9,547 nucleotides of DNA from Verrucomicrobiota bacterium (GCA_027620105.1 JAQCIA010000055.1:1-9547); one strand, 5' to 3'. Shown: positions 1 to 7,442, counted from the first letter of the stretch. Made by a program: numbers and translations. Notes: generated from the sequence alone by a model not told the origin.

Positions 1-156
1 CTTCAGCACGTAGGCGTTGATGGTGCGCGGCCAGAAGAATCCAAGGCCGTTGACCAGAATCAACAGCAGCAGGGCCGTCACCATCAGCAACGCGAAAGCC
101 AGCGCGCCGCCGGTGAGCCACACAAATGCATCACCATTTTTCCAGAATTGCTTCAC
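1..156 (-). CDS. pstA: Phosphate ABC transporter permease PstA, N-terminal part (cut by left edge)
   Basis: Only the first 52 codons are present; the gene continues past the left edge. PstA is the second membrane subunit of the high-affinity phosphate importer PstSCAB and pairs with PstC in the inner membrane. The visible protein starts (V/M)KQFWKNGDAFVWLTGGAL, followed by a hydrophobic helix at about residues 17-38 and a GLGFFWPRTI segment. Seen from family knowledge, this short cytoplasmic start, helix and FWP motif are typical of the long PstA form that accompanies long PstC. The start is GTG at 156, which overlaps the pstC stop codon in a GTGA arrangement (4-nt overlap), so translation is probably coupled. 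No other start codon fits better. pstB and phoU would be expected further left but cannot be seen. Identity rests on this N-terminus plus operon position. Confidence 0.87.
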   Translation of the reverse strand, partial: MKQFWKNGDAFVWLTGGALAFALLMVTALLLLILVNGLGFFWPRTINAYVLK

Positions 157-2435
157 AGTAATTTGTACCGGTTTCGCAAGTGCAGGCGAATTAGCTCCGC
201 CGCCGTATTCATCACAAAGGTCAGCAAAAACAGCAACAGGGCCGCGAGGAACAGAACACGAAACAGGGTGCCACCGTCCGGCGCTTCCGGCAATTCGACC
301 GCGATGTTGGCCGACATGGCACGGAATCCGCTGAAAATGGAGGCATCCATGATCGGCGTGTTGCCCGTGGCCATCAGCACGATCATCGTCTCTCCAACCG
401 CCCGCCCGAGGCCAATCATGATGCCGGAAAAAATTCCGGGACTTGCCGTAGGCAGCACAACATGGATTGCCGTTTGCCACGGTGTTGCCCCCAAGGCCAG
501 TGACGCCGCGCGCATATGCTGCGGCACACTCGACAGGGAATCCTCCGCAATCGTGAAGATGATCGGCACAATCGCGAATCCCATCGCGAATCCCACGACC
601 ATGCAATTGCGCTGGTCAAAGGTCAGCCCCAACACCCGCAACAGCCACCCGCGATAATCGCCCTGCAGGAGTGTTGATTCCACGACGCCGCCCAAATGCA
701 GCGCCAGCCAGCCTCCCAGCAGCACCACCGGGATTAGCAGAAAAACCTCGTACCCAGGCTTCACGGCACGCCGCAGTCTTACGGGACAGATGCGCCAGAC
801 CCCGAGTGCCAGCAGAATACCCACGGCGATCACGAGCGGCATCACGAGGATGCCCGGCACAACCTTTTCCATATGCGGTGCCAGCCACAGTCCCGCAATG
901 AACCCGAGCACCACACTCGGCAGTGCCGCCATGATTTCGACAATCGGCTTGACGCGCTGCCGCAGATTCGGGTGCATGAACTGCGACGCGTACAGCGCAC
1001 CGAGCAGTCCAATGGGAATGGCAAACATCAGTGCATAGAAGGTGCCCTTCAGGGTCCCATACAGAAGTGGCGTGATACTGAATTTGGACTCAAAATCGTC
1101 CGTCCCGCCCGTCGATTGCCAGACATATTCCGGTTCATCATACCCTTCGTACCAGACTTTTCCGAACAAGGTCCGCAGGGTGATTTCGGGGTGCCGGTTA
1201 TTAACCGTCCAACTGTGCAGCGTCCCCGTCACATCCGCCGCGAGCAATCCATCGGCCTTGGGCGAGAAGGAGAGGGCCGCAGGTTGCGCGGCGGTGCGCG
1301 CCTTCAAAAGGGTCTTCCCGGTCGTGCCGTAGTTCAGGTGAATCCCCCCCTGAACGTCCATCGTCAGAAACCCCTTGTCGCGGCGCGATGGTGTAATCGC
1401 CATCACGGCTGCGCCGTGCGCCTCGAATGCGTTGACCCTGACCAGGTGAAACTCCTCACCGCCCTGGCGCAGCATCTGCCACGTCGTCACCCCACCCGCC
1501 GCGTCACCCACCACCAGCGTGCGGTCACCAATCAGAAACTCGAGCGCCGTAACGGCGACACCCGCGGATCCGTGGGCATTGCCCGCCGGATCCAGTCGAA
1601 ACTGCGGTGCCGCGCGGTCCATCGCATCGAGCCGCAGCGTTTCGCCTGCCGTGGTGCCGACAAAAATATTGTCGCCGCGTTCATCAATGGCCAAAGCGGT
1701 GACGCGACCGTCTCCCGGAACCTCAACGGTAAACTCTCGGGAATCACGCGTCACATCCCCCATCAGAGACACCGTCTCCTCAATCACAACGAGTTTCAGC
1801 TGCCGCGGACCCGCCACCGCCGCGATGATCGCGCCATCCGGCGTCACCGCATAAGCCATCTCGCGCAACGGTTGCCCTTCCGGCAGCACTTGCAACGGTT
1901 CCCCCGCGCGCAACAGCGGTGTGCTCACCCGCTTGCCATCGTGATAATCCACATCGAACGAAACGCCAACCGGCAGAACCTTGCCATCTGACAGCCCCAG
2001 CGCAAAACGGCTCCCGACGCCGTGCGATACAGACACAACCACCGCGCCATTGAGCGCGATCTCACCATCCGCCGCGATTGGGGCTCCGTCCGCGAGTGCG
2101 TGAAAGGAAATTCCTCTGGCGCCCACTTGATAGGCGATTTCCCGATATTCGTCGGAGCCAATGCGCAGCGGTGCCGCATCAACAAGTGAAATAGACACCG
2201 GTGCGCTGATTGCGGGCGCACGGAACAGCGGATAGACCTGGGCGACGATCACGATCAGAATCGACAGGATCGAGGCAATGATCGTCATCCCGCCGAACGT
2301 GACGACCCGTTTGGCCACGCGATCCCACAGCATGCGCCGCGTCAAACGGTCCAATGCTGAAAAGCCGCGCAGGCGAGCCGGTGCTGCCGGCTCGCCTGTC
2401 GGTCGAACGTTGCGATCCTGTCCCGTCTTGTCCAC
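153..2435 (-). CDS. pstC: Phosphate ABC transporter permease PstC, long form with periplasmic beta-propeller-like domain
   Basis: Inner-membrane permease subunit of the PstSCAB phosphate importer, 760 aa, more than twice the roughly 300-aa short form. Residues 1-40 are cytoplasmic and basic. Residues about 45-69 form the first membrane helix. Residues about 85-415 are an extracytoplasmic region with repeated WD40-like blades, for example at 190-216, 244-270, 294-321, 343-372 and 385-411. Residues about 455-755 are the MetI-type permease, with the PstC-typical segment IVEIMAALPSVVLGFIAG at 498-515 and the EAA loop AASLALGATPWQTAIHVVLP at 643-662, which docks the ATPase PstB. The GTG start at 2435 lies 1 nt after the pstS stop (TAAcGTG) with only a weak Shine-Dalgarno, implying coupling to pstS. 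The next in-frame Met (residue 35) would remove part of the cytoplasmic tail but keep the first helix, so the exact start is less certain than the identity. Confidence 0.95.
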   Translation of the reverse strand: MDKTGQDRNVRPTGEPAAPARLRGFSALDRLTRRMLWDRVAKRVVTFGGMTIIASILSILIVIVAQVYPLFRAPAISAPVSISLVDAAPLRIGSDEYREIAYQVGARGISFHALADGAPIAADGEIALNGAVVVSVSHGVGSRFALGLSDGKVLPVGVSFDVDYHDGKRVSTPLLRAGEPLQVLPEGQPLREMAYAVTPDGAIIAAVAGPRQLKLVVIEETVSLMGDVTRDSREFTVEVPGDGRVTALAIDERGDNIFVGTTAGETLRLDAMDRAAPQFRLDPAGNAHGSAGVAVTALEFLIGDRTLVVGDAAGGVTTWQMLRQGGEEFHLVRVNAFEAHGAAVMAITPSRRDKGFLTMDVQGGIHLNYGTTGKTLLKARTAAQPAALSFSPKADGLLAADVTGTLHSWTVNNRHPEITLRTLFGKVWYEGYDEPEYVWQSTGGTDDFESKFSITPLLYGTLKGTFYALMFAIPIGLLGALYASQFMHPNLRQRVKPIVEIMAALPSVVLGFIAGLWLAPHMEKVVPGILVMPLVIAVGILLALGVWRICPVRLRRAVKPGYEVFLLIPVVLLGGWLALHLGGVVESTLLQGDYRGWLLRVLGLTFDQRNCMVVGFAMGFAIVPIIFTIAEDSLSSVPQHMRAASLALGATPWQTAIHVVLPTASPGIFSGIMIGLGRAVGETMIVLMATGNTPIMDASIFSGFRAMSANIAVELPEAPDGGTLFRVLFLAALLLFLLTFVMNTAAELIRLHLRNRYKLL

Positions 2436-2436
2436 G

Positions 2437-3432
2437 TTACTTCAACTTGCCCAGCTCTTCCGCGGCAATCTTCGCTGGCAGTGGGAAGTACCCATCCTTT
2501 ACGGTCGCTTCCTGTCCCTCGAGTGACAGCACGGACTTCAGAAATTCCCGCGTCAGGGGATCAAGGCCCTTCCCCGGAACCTTATTCACGTAGACGTACA
2601 GGAAGCGCGTGATTGGGTATTTACCATTGTACGCATTCTCCTGCGAGGCCGCGTTGAAAGACCCGCCTTCCTTCGCCGCCAGTGGCACGGCGCGCACGCC
2701 CGGCGTCGTATAGCCAATCCCGCTGTACCCGATGCCGTACATGTCAACCGATATGCCCTGCACAACGGATGCGGAACCAGGCTGCTCCTTGACGATGTCC
2801 TTGTAGTCACCGTTGCCCATCACATGCTCCTTGAAGAAGCCATACGTGCCCGATGCCGAATTGCGACCATAGAGACTGATCGGCCGCGCCGCCCAGTCAC
2901 CTGTCACCCCCACATCACCCCATGCCGCAATATCCGACTTGTAGCCGTTCCGGCGCGACTTCGAGAACATGGCATCCACTTGCGCGATCGTAAGACCTTG
3001 CACCGGATTGTCCTTGTTGACGAACACCGCCAGCGCATCCACGGCCACCCGAATCGCCGTGGGTTTGTACCCGAACTTGCTCTCAAAACTGTCGATCTCC
3101 GACGGCTTCATCATGCGCGACATCGGGCCCAACTGCGCCAACCCACTGATCATGGCCGGAGGGGCGGTGCTCGACCCTTTGCCTTCAATCTGGATGTTGA
3201 CGTTCGGGTAATGCTTCTTAAACCCTTCCGCCCAGAATGTCATCAGATTGTTGAGCGTGTCCGACCCCACACTGCTGATGCTGCCCGCAACCCCTTCCAC
3301 CGTTTTGTATGTCGGAAGTGATTTGTCCACGGTGATCACCATCTCGGCCCGCACGCTGCCAGCACACCCCATGATGACCGCTGCGGCCGCCACGGGCAGC
3401 CATCCTGTTGCATTTATGTTCTTCTTAATCAT
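2437..3432 (-). CDS. pstS: Periplasmic phosphate-binding protein PstS
   Basis: Substrate-binding protein that captures inorganic phosphate in the periplasm and delivers it to PstC/PstA; 331 aa, normal for the family. The N-terminus is a signal peptide (basic MIKKN, hydrophobic core at about 12-22). Cleavage could follow SVRA at residue 29, or Cys23 after IMG could be lipidated; the lipobox is imperfect, so I favour simple secretion. Phosphate-binding segments are visible: SSVGSDTLNNLM near residue 53, EGKGSSTAPPAM near 83, and YGRNSASGTYGFFKEHV near 189, which carry the Ser/Thr/Arg/Asp ligands typical of PstS. The ATG is well supported by an AGGAAGG Shine-Dalgarno at 3442-3448 on the minus strand, 9 nt upstream. 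It lies 41 nt after the porin gene with no terminator between, and 1 nt before pstC. Identity is secure. Confidence 0.96.
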   Translation of the reverse strand: MIKKNINATGWLPVAAAAVIMGCAGSVRAEMVITVDKSLPTYKTVEGVAGSISSVGSDTLNNLMTFWAEGFKKHYPNVNIQIEGKGSSTAPPAMISGLAQLGPMSRMMKPSEIDSFESKFGYKPTAIRVAVDALAVFVNKDNPVQGLTIAQVDAMFSKSRRNGYKSDIAAWGDVGVTGDWAARPISLYGRNSASGTYGFFKEHVMGNGDYKDIVKEQPGSASVVQGISVDMYGIGYSGIGYTTPGVRAVPLAAKEGGSFNAASQENAYNGKYPITRFLYVYVNKVPGKGLDPLTREFLKSVLSLEGQEATVKDGYFPLPAKIAAEELGKLK

Positions 3433-3473
3433 AACTGAACCCTTCCTAGCGTTATTTTCTCTTGTCGTACGTC

Positions 3474-4667
3474 CTAGAAACTCGCCACGAGATCGATCTG
3501 CAAGCGGTCATAATCCGTAGACTTCGCCGAGTCGGAAATCTTTCGCTCATCATTGAAGAAGTATGTGATGCCTCCCTGCAGCTTCTTCATGATCTGGTAT
3601 TTTGCAAACACCTTGTGCCCCTTGCCGTCGGTGCCGCCGCCCCAGCGGTCGGAATCCGTGAACATGCCCAGCGTGGCGTCCTTCTCAACTTCTGCGTAGC
3701 TGTAGCCGACTTCAAACGTCTTCACGGCATTCAGCTTGCCGTAGGTGACCCCGTACATGTGTCCCTGGTCATAACTGTCGGCGTCGATGTTGCTCAACTC
3801 CTGCACGTAGAAGTCCAGCGGACGGCCCGCCACCCACACTTCAAACTGGGCGAAGTAGACCACCGGGGTGAACTCGGTCTTCCAGGCCTTGTTGGTCGTG
3901 GACCCGCTCACCGAGCCATTGATCGTGCTGTTGCCGTAGGCATTGTTCTTGTTCTCCCAGTCGATCACGTCGAACCCCTGAATGTTGTCATAACTGTAGT
4001 AGCTCACGCCCACCATCACATTCATGGTCTCGCTCAGATCCAGCTTCACGGCCCCCTGGCCCGCATACAGCTTGGTGTCGTCGTCCGTCGAACGCTCCTG
4101 GACCCACATGTATCCAGCATTGCCGAGGAACGTCGCATTCCCCACGGCCGTCTTGCCCTTGAGCGCAAGTCCTTCGGGGGTTGCATCACCATCCCAGACG
4201 AGATCGTCGGGCATCGTGATGAAGGGATTCTTCATTTTACCACCGATACCGTGCAGTTCGTTCTCGCTGAGGCCGGTGAAGTTGTAGTCGATGTAGGCGA
4301 GATTCAGACGAAACTCGTCCTTGCTGAAGCCGTCACCGAGCGATTGATTGCCCGAGACCGGGTCCGACTGGCCCGTCGAAAGCTCCAACCCCACCTTCGC
4401 GTTGTCGTTCACTTTTCCCGACGCACTCAGCCGTGCCCGGATACGTTCGCGCTCCCGACGGAGGGTGTCCCCGCCCGAGTCCACTTTGGAATCGTCGTTG
4501 ATCTGCTCGTACCGATACCGCAGATCACCCTTGAACTTCAGGTTATCAGCCCAGGTCTTGGGCGGGACATACGGCGGCGGTGCCTCAACTGGAACCGCAC
4601 CCGTCTGCGCCAAACCAACCGACCCGAACCCCGCCACCACCAATGCACATGCCAACACACGTTTCAT
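3474..4667 (-). CDS. Putative outer-membrane porin (Porin_5-like), first gene of the phosphate operon
   Basis: A 397-aa predicted beta-barrel protein. The signal peptide is residues 1-20 (MKRVLACALVVAGFGSVGLA, cleavage before Gln21), followed by a short Pro-rich linker. The first strand is around residues 40-55 with the pattern WADNLKFKGDLRYRYEQ, followed by an RRERERIRARL stretch near 69-79; both resemble the 'putative porin' family (PF16930). The rest alternates aromatic and polar residues with Asn/Asp/Gly-rich turns, and the protein ends LVASF, with the terminal Phe used for BAM recognition. There is no Cys-rich, enzymatic or TonB-box feature. An AAGGA Shine-Dalgarno lies about 9 nt before the ATG. 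Being first in a pst operon and behind a Pho-box-like element, it may let phosphate cross the outer membrane, functionally like OprP/OprO of Pseudomonas. I see no lysine-ladder signature proving phosphate selectivity, so the substrate is inferred from context alone. Confidence 0.82.
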   Translation of the reverse strand: MKRVLACALVVAGFGSVGLAQTGAVPVEAPPPYVPPKTWADNLKFKGDLRYRYEQINDDSKVDSGGDTLRRERERIRARLSASGKVNDNAKVGLELSTGQSDPVSGNQSLGDGFSKDEFRLNLAYIDYNFTGLSENELHGIGGKMKNPFITMPDDLVWDGDATPEGLALKGKTAVGNATFLGNAGYMWVQERSTDDDTKLYAGQGAVKLDLSETMNVMVGVSYYSYDNIQGFDVIDWENKNNAYGNSTINGSVSGSTTNKAWKTEFTPVVYFAQFEVWVAGRPLDFYVQELSNIDADSYDQGHMYGVTYGKLNAVKTFEVGYSYAEVEKDATLGMFTDSDRWGGGTDGKGHKVFAKYQIMKKLQGGITYFFNDERKISDSAKSTDYDRLQIDLVASF

Positions 4668-4727
4668 ATCCCAATGTCCTTTCTTGACTGCCGACAGTAA
4701 AACGAAGTCCCATTACGGTTGCGTGTT

Positions 4728-4749
4728 GTGATTGTTAGGATTTCGTTAG
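4728..4749 (-). promoter_or_regulatory. Candidate Pho box upstream of the porin-pst operon
   Basis: On the minus strand, CTAAC occurs twice exactly 11 bp apart (complements at 4745-4749 and 4734-4738), separated by the A-rich GAAATC and followed by AATCAC. PhoB-type boxes are two 7-bp CTGTCAT-like half-sites with 11-bp spacing and A/T-rich linkers, so spacing and the CT..C pattern match while the core differs. The site lies about 60-80 nt before the porin ATG, where an activator site is expected. No convincing -10 was found at the usual distance: GTAATG is poor, and TTTACT at 4696-4701 is better but further downstream. Regulation by phosphate starvation is inferred from this and gene content. 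Confidence 0.4.
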
Positions 4750-4820
4750 TCTCGCCCCACCCCGCTGGGCATGCTTGCCCCGTGGATTTCGATCAATGCG
4801 CGCTCAACCGGGAAATAGAC

Positions 4821-4849
4821 TTGTCCCTCGCGCCAAGGTCGTGTTAAGT
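4821..4849 (+). promoter_or_regulatory. Possible sigma70-type promoter for tRNA-Asn
   Basis: TTGTCC (-35-like, 4821-4826) and TTAAGT (-10-like, 4844-4849) are separated by 17 bp and would start transcription roughly 15 nt before the mature tRNA. The -10 matches consensus at only three of six positions, so this is a tentative call. Apart from this site and the Pho-box-like element, the 4668-4871 gap between the porin and the tRNA shows no coding region. Confidence 0.3.
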
Positions 4850-4871
4850 GTCCGCCTCTTTGGTTGATCGT

Positions 4872-4946
4872 TCCGACGTAGCTCAATGGTAGAGCGGGTG
4901 GCTGTTAACCACTAGGTTGCAGGTTCGAGCCCTGCCGTCGGAGCCA
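4872..4946 (+). tRNA. tRNA-Asn (anticodon GTT)
   Basis: A full cloverleaf can be folded by eye. The acceptor stem TCCGACG (4872-4878) pairs with CGTCGGA (4936-4942), followed by discriminator G and an encoded CCA (4944-4946). The D arm is GCTC/GAGC (4881-4884, 4892-4895). The anticodon stem GGTGG/CCACT (4897-4901, 4909-4913) contains one G-T pair and encloses the loop CTGTTAA with anticodon GTT at 4904-4906, which reads AAC/AAU. The variable loop is AGGTT. The T arm is GCAGG-TTCGAGC-CCTGC (4919-4935). All helices are intact and there is no intron, so this is a functional elongator tRNA. It stands alone between divergent and downstream protein genes. Confidence 0.97.
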
Positions 4947-4962
4947 ATTACCAGACAAATCG

Positions 4963-4982
4963 AACCTGCGACACCGCAGGTT
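4963..4982 (+). terminator. Perfect hairpin just downstream of tRNA-Asn
   Basis: AACCTGCG at 4963-4970 and CGCAGGTT at 4975-4982 form a perfect 8-bp stem with the 4-nt loop ACAC, beginning 16 nt after the tRNA CCA. The position suits a terminator or 3'-processing stop for the tRNA transcript, but no T-run follows (the next bases are ATCCCCCA), so it is not a canonical Rho-independent terminator. The rest of the gap to recN (4983-5214) shows no gene I can support. Confidence 0.35.
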
Positions 4983-5178
4983 ATCCCCCAGCTCGGCCAG
5001 GCCGCCGACGCCATCAAGACCCAAAACTCCAATGATCTCGGGATTATCGGGATCGCCGCCCACTGCCCGCGTATCCAGCCGAAGGCCCCAAGCAACCCCC
5101 CACAAGTTCGAGTTGGCAGGCTGGCTGCCCCCTTCGCCAGCACGCAACCCGACCCTGGCTCCTCCCTCGCTGACCCCA

Positions 5179-5207
5179 TTGCAGTTTTTTGCCCCGCCAC
5201 GTATGCT
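5179..5207 (+). promoter_or_regulatory. Possible recN promoter giving a leaderless transcript
   Basis: TATGCT (5202-5207, four of six consensus positions) lies 7 nt before the recN ATG, with TTGCAG (5179-5184) 17 bp upstream of it. Initiation 6-8 nt after the -10 would fall at or next to the ATG. There is no Shine-Dalgarno before this ATG, which fits a leaderless mRNA. I saw no LexA-type operator (neither CTGT-N8-ACAG nor a GAAC-N4-GTTC form) here. Confidence 0.33.
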
Positions 5208-5214
5208 CCTGCCC

Positions 5215-6879
5215 ATGCTCCAGAGCCTGCGCGTACGGAATTTTGCCATCGTTGAGTCACTCGAAGTCGACTTCGGTCCCGGATTAAATGTCATCACCGG
5301 CGAAACCGGCGCGGGAAAGTCGATTGTCATTGGTGCCCTCGGCCTTCTCCTGGGCATGCGGGCCGACCGCTCACAGGTCCGTACCGGCGCCGAACAGTGC
5401 CAGATCGAAGCCTCTTTCTTCCTCACGGACACAGCCGCCATCGGCGCCCTGCTGGATGAACTTGGCATCACCGCCTGCGAGGAAGGCACACTGGTGCTAC
5501 GCCGCACCGTCACCGCCGCCTCTGGTTCAGGAAAGTGTGTCGTGAACGACTGCACAACCACGGTTCAGTCCCTGAAACGCATTGGCGATCTCCTGGTGGA
5601 CCTGCACGGCCCCCACGAACATCAGTCCCTGCTGAATCAGGATTTCCAACTCGAGATTCTGGACGCCTTCGGCCACCTGGAGGCCGAACGCACCGCCCAT
5701 CAGAAAACCTACGATGCGGTTCTCGAGATCCGCCGCCGTCGCAGCGCCCTGGATGGCGATGACGAATCAGTCGCGCAGCAGATCGAAATGCTGGCCTTCC
5801 AGATCAAGGAAATTGAAGCAGCGGAACTGCAGGGACAGAGCGAGGAGAGTCTGGCCGCCGAGCATGCCCTGCTCGCAAACGCCCAGGAGATCCTCACGCT
5901 GGGACAGTCCGCCACGGCAGCCCTTTCCGAAGACGATGCGTCAGCCTTTCAGCGCGTTGTCGAAGCCCGTCGCCAACTCGATGCCATGGCCCGCCTGACC
6001 GAAGAGGCCAGCCCCTGGCAGACGGAAGCGGAGGCTTTGGCCAGCGGCATTCAGGCCCTCGCAACAAGTCTCCAGCGCCGCATGGAGTCCATTGAACTGG
6101 ATCCCGCGCGCTTGCAGTGGGTTGAAGAACGCATCGGAATCCTGCACCGGCTCAAGCGAAAATACGGGGGAACCATCGCCGAAATTCTGGAATTCGTCAC
6201 AAAAGCACGCAGTCGCTTGCAGGATTTGTCGAGCCGCACCGAACGCCTGGCCGCCATCGACAAGGAACAAAAGGCCGCCGAAAAAGCGATGCTCGCAACG
6301 GGTGAGACCCTCACCTCCCGACGCCAGAAGGCCGCCCAGGAATTGGGACGTGCCGTCACCACCAACCTCCGTGCACTGGGCTTTCCGCACGGTGAATTTC
6401 GCATTGAAATCACGCCGGCCGAGCCGCGACCATCCGGCTTGGATTTGGTCGATTTCGGGTTCGCCCCCAACGTCGGCGAACCCATGCGCCCCCTGCGCGT
6501 CATTGCGTCGAGTGGCGAGATTTCGCGTGTCATGCTCGCCACCAAGGCCGTCCTCGCCAAACATGATCGCGTTCCCGTGCTGGTTTTTGACGAGGTGGAC
6601 GCCAACGTCGGCGGCGAAATGGGTGTGGCCATCGGCGAAAAATTGCAGGCGATTGCCAAAGGCCATCAGGTGCTCTGCATCACGCACCTGCCGCAAGTCG
6701 CCGCCCATGGCACCACGCATTTCGCCGTGGCCAAGCGCGTGACCAAGGGACGCACGTTTACAGAAATCTCACCCGTAGTCGGTACCCAGCGTGAAGAAGA
6801 AATCGCCCGGATGCTCGGTGGCAAGAATCTGACCAGTGTCACACTCCGCCACGCCCGCGAACTGCTGGCCCGCCCGTGA
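5215..6879 (+). CDS. recN: DNA repair protein RecN (SMC-like ATPase)
   Basis: RecN acts in the cytoplasm/nucleoid early in recombinational repair of DNA double-strand breaks. With the ATG at 5215 the protein has 554 aa, the usual RecN length, and begins MLQSLRVRNFAIVESLEVDF, the conserved family start. Walker A is GETGAGKS at 29-36. Coiled-coil-forming sequence rich in Glu, Ala, Leu and Gln runs through about 150-370, broken by a central hinge-like part. The ABC signature region is SSGEISRVMLATKAVLA from about 432, Walker B is PVLVFDEVDANVGG at 454-467 with catalytic Glu460, and the switch His is in CITHLPQVAAH at 488-498. The frame stays open upstream to 5032, but that part is Pro/Ser-rich and unlike RecN; ATG 5203 would add only four residues. 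It stands alone, convergent with the gspM-like gene. Damage regulation is not evident from the upstream bases. Confidence 0.97.
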   Translation: MLQSLRVRNFAIVESLEVDFGPGLNVITGETGAGKSIVIGALGLLLGMRADRSQVRTGAEQCQIEASFFLTDTAAIGALLDELGITACEEGTLVLRRTVTAASGSGKCVVNDCTTTVQSLKRIGDLLVDLHGPHEHQSLLNQDFQLEILDAFGHLEAERTAHQKTYDAVLEIRRRRSALDGDDESVAQQIEMLAFQIKEIEAAELQGQSEESLAAEHALLANAQEILTLGQSATAALSEDDASAFQRVVEARRQLDAMARLTEEASPWQTEAEALASGIQALATSLQRRMESIELDPARLQWVEERIGILHRLKRKYGGTIAEILEFVTKARSRLQDLSSRTERLAAIDKEQKAAEKAMLATGETLTSRRQKAAQELGRAVTTNLRALGFPHGEFRIEITPAEPRPSGLDLVDFGFAPNVGEPMRPLRVIASSGEISRVMLATKAVLAKHDRVPVLVFDEVDANVGGEMGVAIGEKLQAIAKGHQVLCITHLPQVAAHGTTHFAVAKRVTKGRTFTEISPVVGTQREEEIARMLGGKNLTSVTLRHARELLARP

Positions 6880-6885
6880 GCACCC

Positions 6886-6899
6886 CTGCCGTGAGGCAG
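6886..6899. repeat. Small inverted repeat between convergent recN and gspM-like genes
   Basis: CTGCC-GTGA-GGCAG forms a 5-bp stem with a 4-nt loop, 6 nt after the recN stop. The 68-bp gap also holds the palindrome GAGCGCTC slightly further on. Neither has a T-run on either strand, so a bidirectional terminator is possible but weakly supported. Confidence 0.25.
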
Positions 6900-6947
6900 A
6901 TCCAGCACCGGTGAGGAGCGCTCTCCCCAGGCATCCGCATCGCGCCG

Positions 6948-7442
6948 TCAGGGTTCGGCCTGAATCGCCGTGACCGTGAACGCCACTTGCCCGATTCCAG
7001 GTGCATGCGGCAAGGCGCGTATCTCGACAGCCGCTAACCGCCACGGCGGACGCTGTGACTCGAGGACGTCCGCCAGCTTCATCGCCCCCGCTATGGATAC
7101 ATCATCGAAGACCAGGTCTTGCGTCAGTTGCGTCCATCCTTCGCCGAGGGATGCACGCCGCATGCGCGCCTCGTCGGTCCTGGCTCCCGGCAGCTGTGCG
7201 ACCGCAAGGTCGTTTGGCACCGCCAATTGCCCGGACTCAGCCCGCACCCGCGCACGCGCAGCCGCATAGTGCAGACTTTCGGCCTCCAACGCACGCATGC
7301 TGGCCAGCGCGGACTCCCGCCGGTGCAATTGATCACCCGCGGCGTGCAGCTGGCGAAACGTCAGCACGCTCCATCCGAGGCCGATCAGCCACACCACCAC
7401 GGCCACAACTGTCAGCAAGGTCATTGTGCGTTGTTCATTCAT
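6948..7442 (-). CDS. GspM/PilO-like single-pass membrane protein
   Basis: A 164-aa inner-membrane protein. Residues 1-7 are cytoplasmic, about 8-28 form a membrane helix, and about 32-70 form a helical region rich in Ala, Arg, Glu and Leu suited to a coiled coil. The C-terminal part contains alternating strands (WRLAAVEIRAL at 133-143 and QVAFTVTAIQ at 151-160), as in the ferredoxin-like fold of PilO and GspM. These proteins dimerise with PilN or GspL on the periplasmic side to build the assembly platform of type IV pili or type II secretion systems. The ATG at 7442 overlaps the end of the GspL-like gene by 8 nt and has a strong GGAGG site, so the start is firm. Sequence conservation in this family is low; the call relies on architecture and on the GspL-like neighbour. 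Last gene of its cluster; convergent with recN. Confidence 0.6.
   Translation of the reverse strand: MNEQRTMTLLTVVAVVVWLIGLGWSVLTFRQLHAAGDQLHRRESALASMRALEAESLHYAAARARVRAESGQLAVPNDLAVAQLPGARTDEARMRRASLGEGWTQLTQDLVFDDVSIAGAMKLADVLESQRPPWRLAAVEIRALPHAPGIGQVAFTVTAIQAEP

Noticed and set aside
873..1991. Plus-strand 372-codon open frame
   Set aside because: It is antisense to pstC, whose permease motifs and operon position are clear; its Arg/His-rich composition is typical of a GC-rich shadow frame.
3433..3473. Possible terminator between porin and pstS
   Set aside because: The 41-bp gap has only the short palindrome CGTACG and the pstS ribosome-binding site; no stem with a T-run, so read-through is expected.
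3462..4700. Plus-strand 412-codon open frame
   Set aside because: It is antisense to the porin, which has a signal peptide, Shine-Dalgarno site, barrel pattern and C-terminal Phe. The antisense product is Val/His-rich with no domain.
4767..4780. GGGCA-TGCT-TGCCC hairpin upstream of the Pho-box-like repeat
   Set aside because: A short 5-bp stem with no T-run, in GC-rich sequence where such repeats are common by chance; no gene upstream needs terminating there.
5032..5214. In-frame upstream extension of recN
   Set aside because: The 61 extra residues are Pro/Ser/Ala-rich, unlike any RecN N-terminus, and the family start MLQSLRVRNFAIVE begins at 5215, giving the normal length.
4905..5561. Minus-strand open frame of 218 codons across the tRNA and the recN start, containing a fairly protein-like stretch at about 4950-5080
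   Set aside because: It ends in RRQGSNLQPSG, the translation produced by reading a tRNA T arm in antisense, a common annotation artefact. Its other half is antisense to the conserved RecN N-terminus, and no start or Shine-Dalgarno supports it.
5941..6720. Minus-strand 259-codon open frame
   Set aside because: It is antisense to the recN region carrying the signature, Walker B and switch-His motifs, so it is a shadow.
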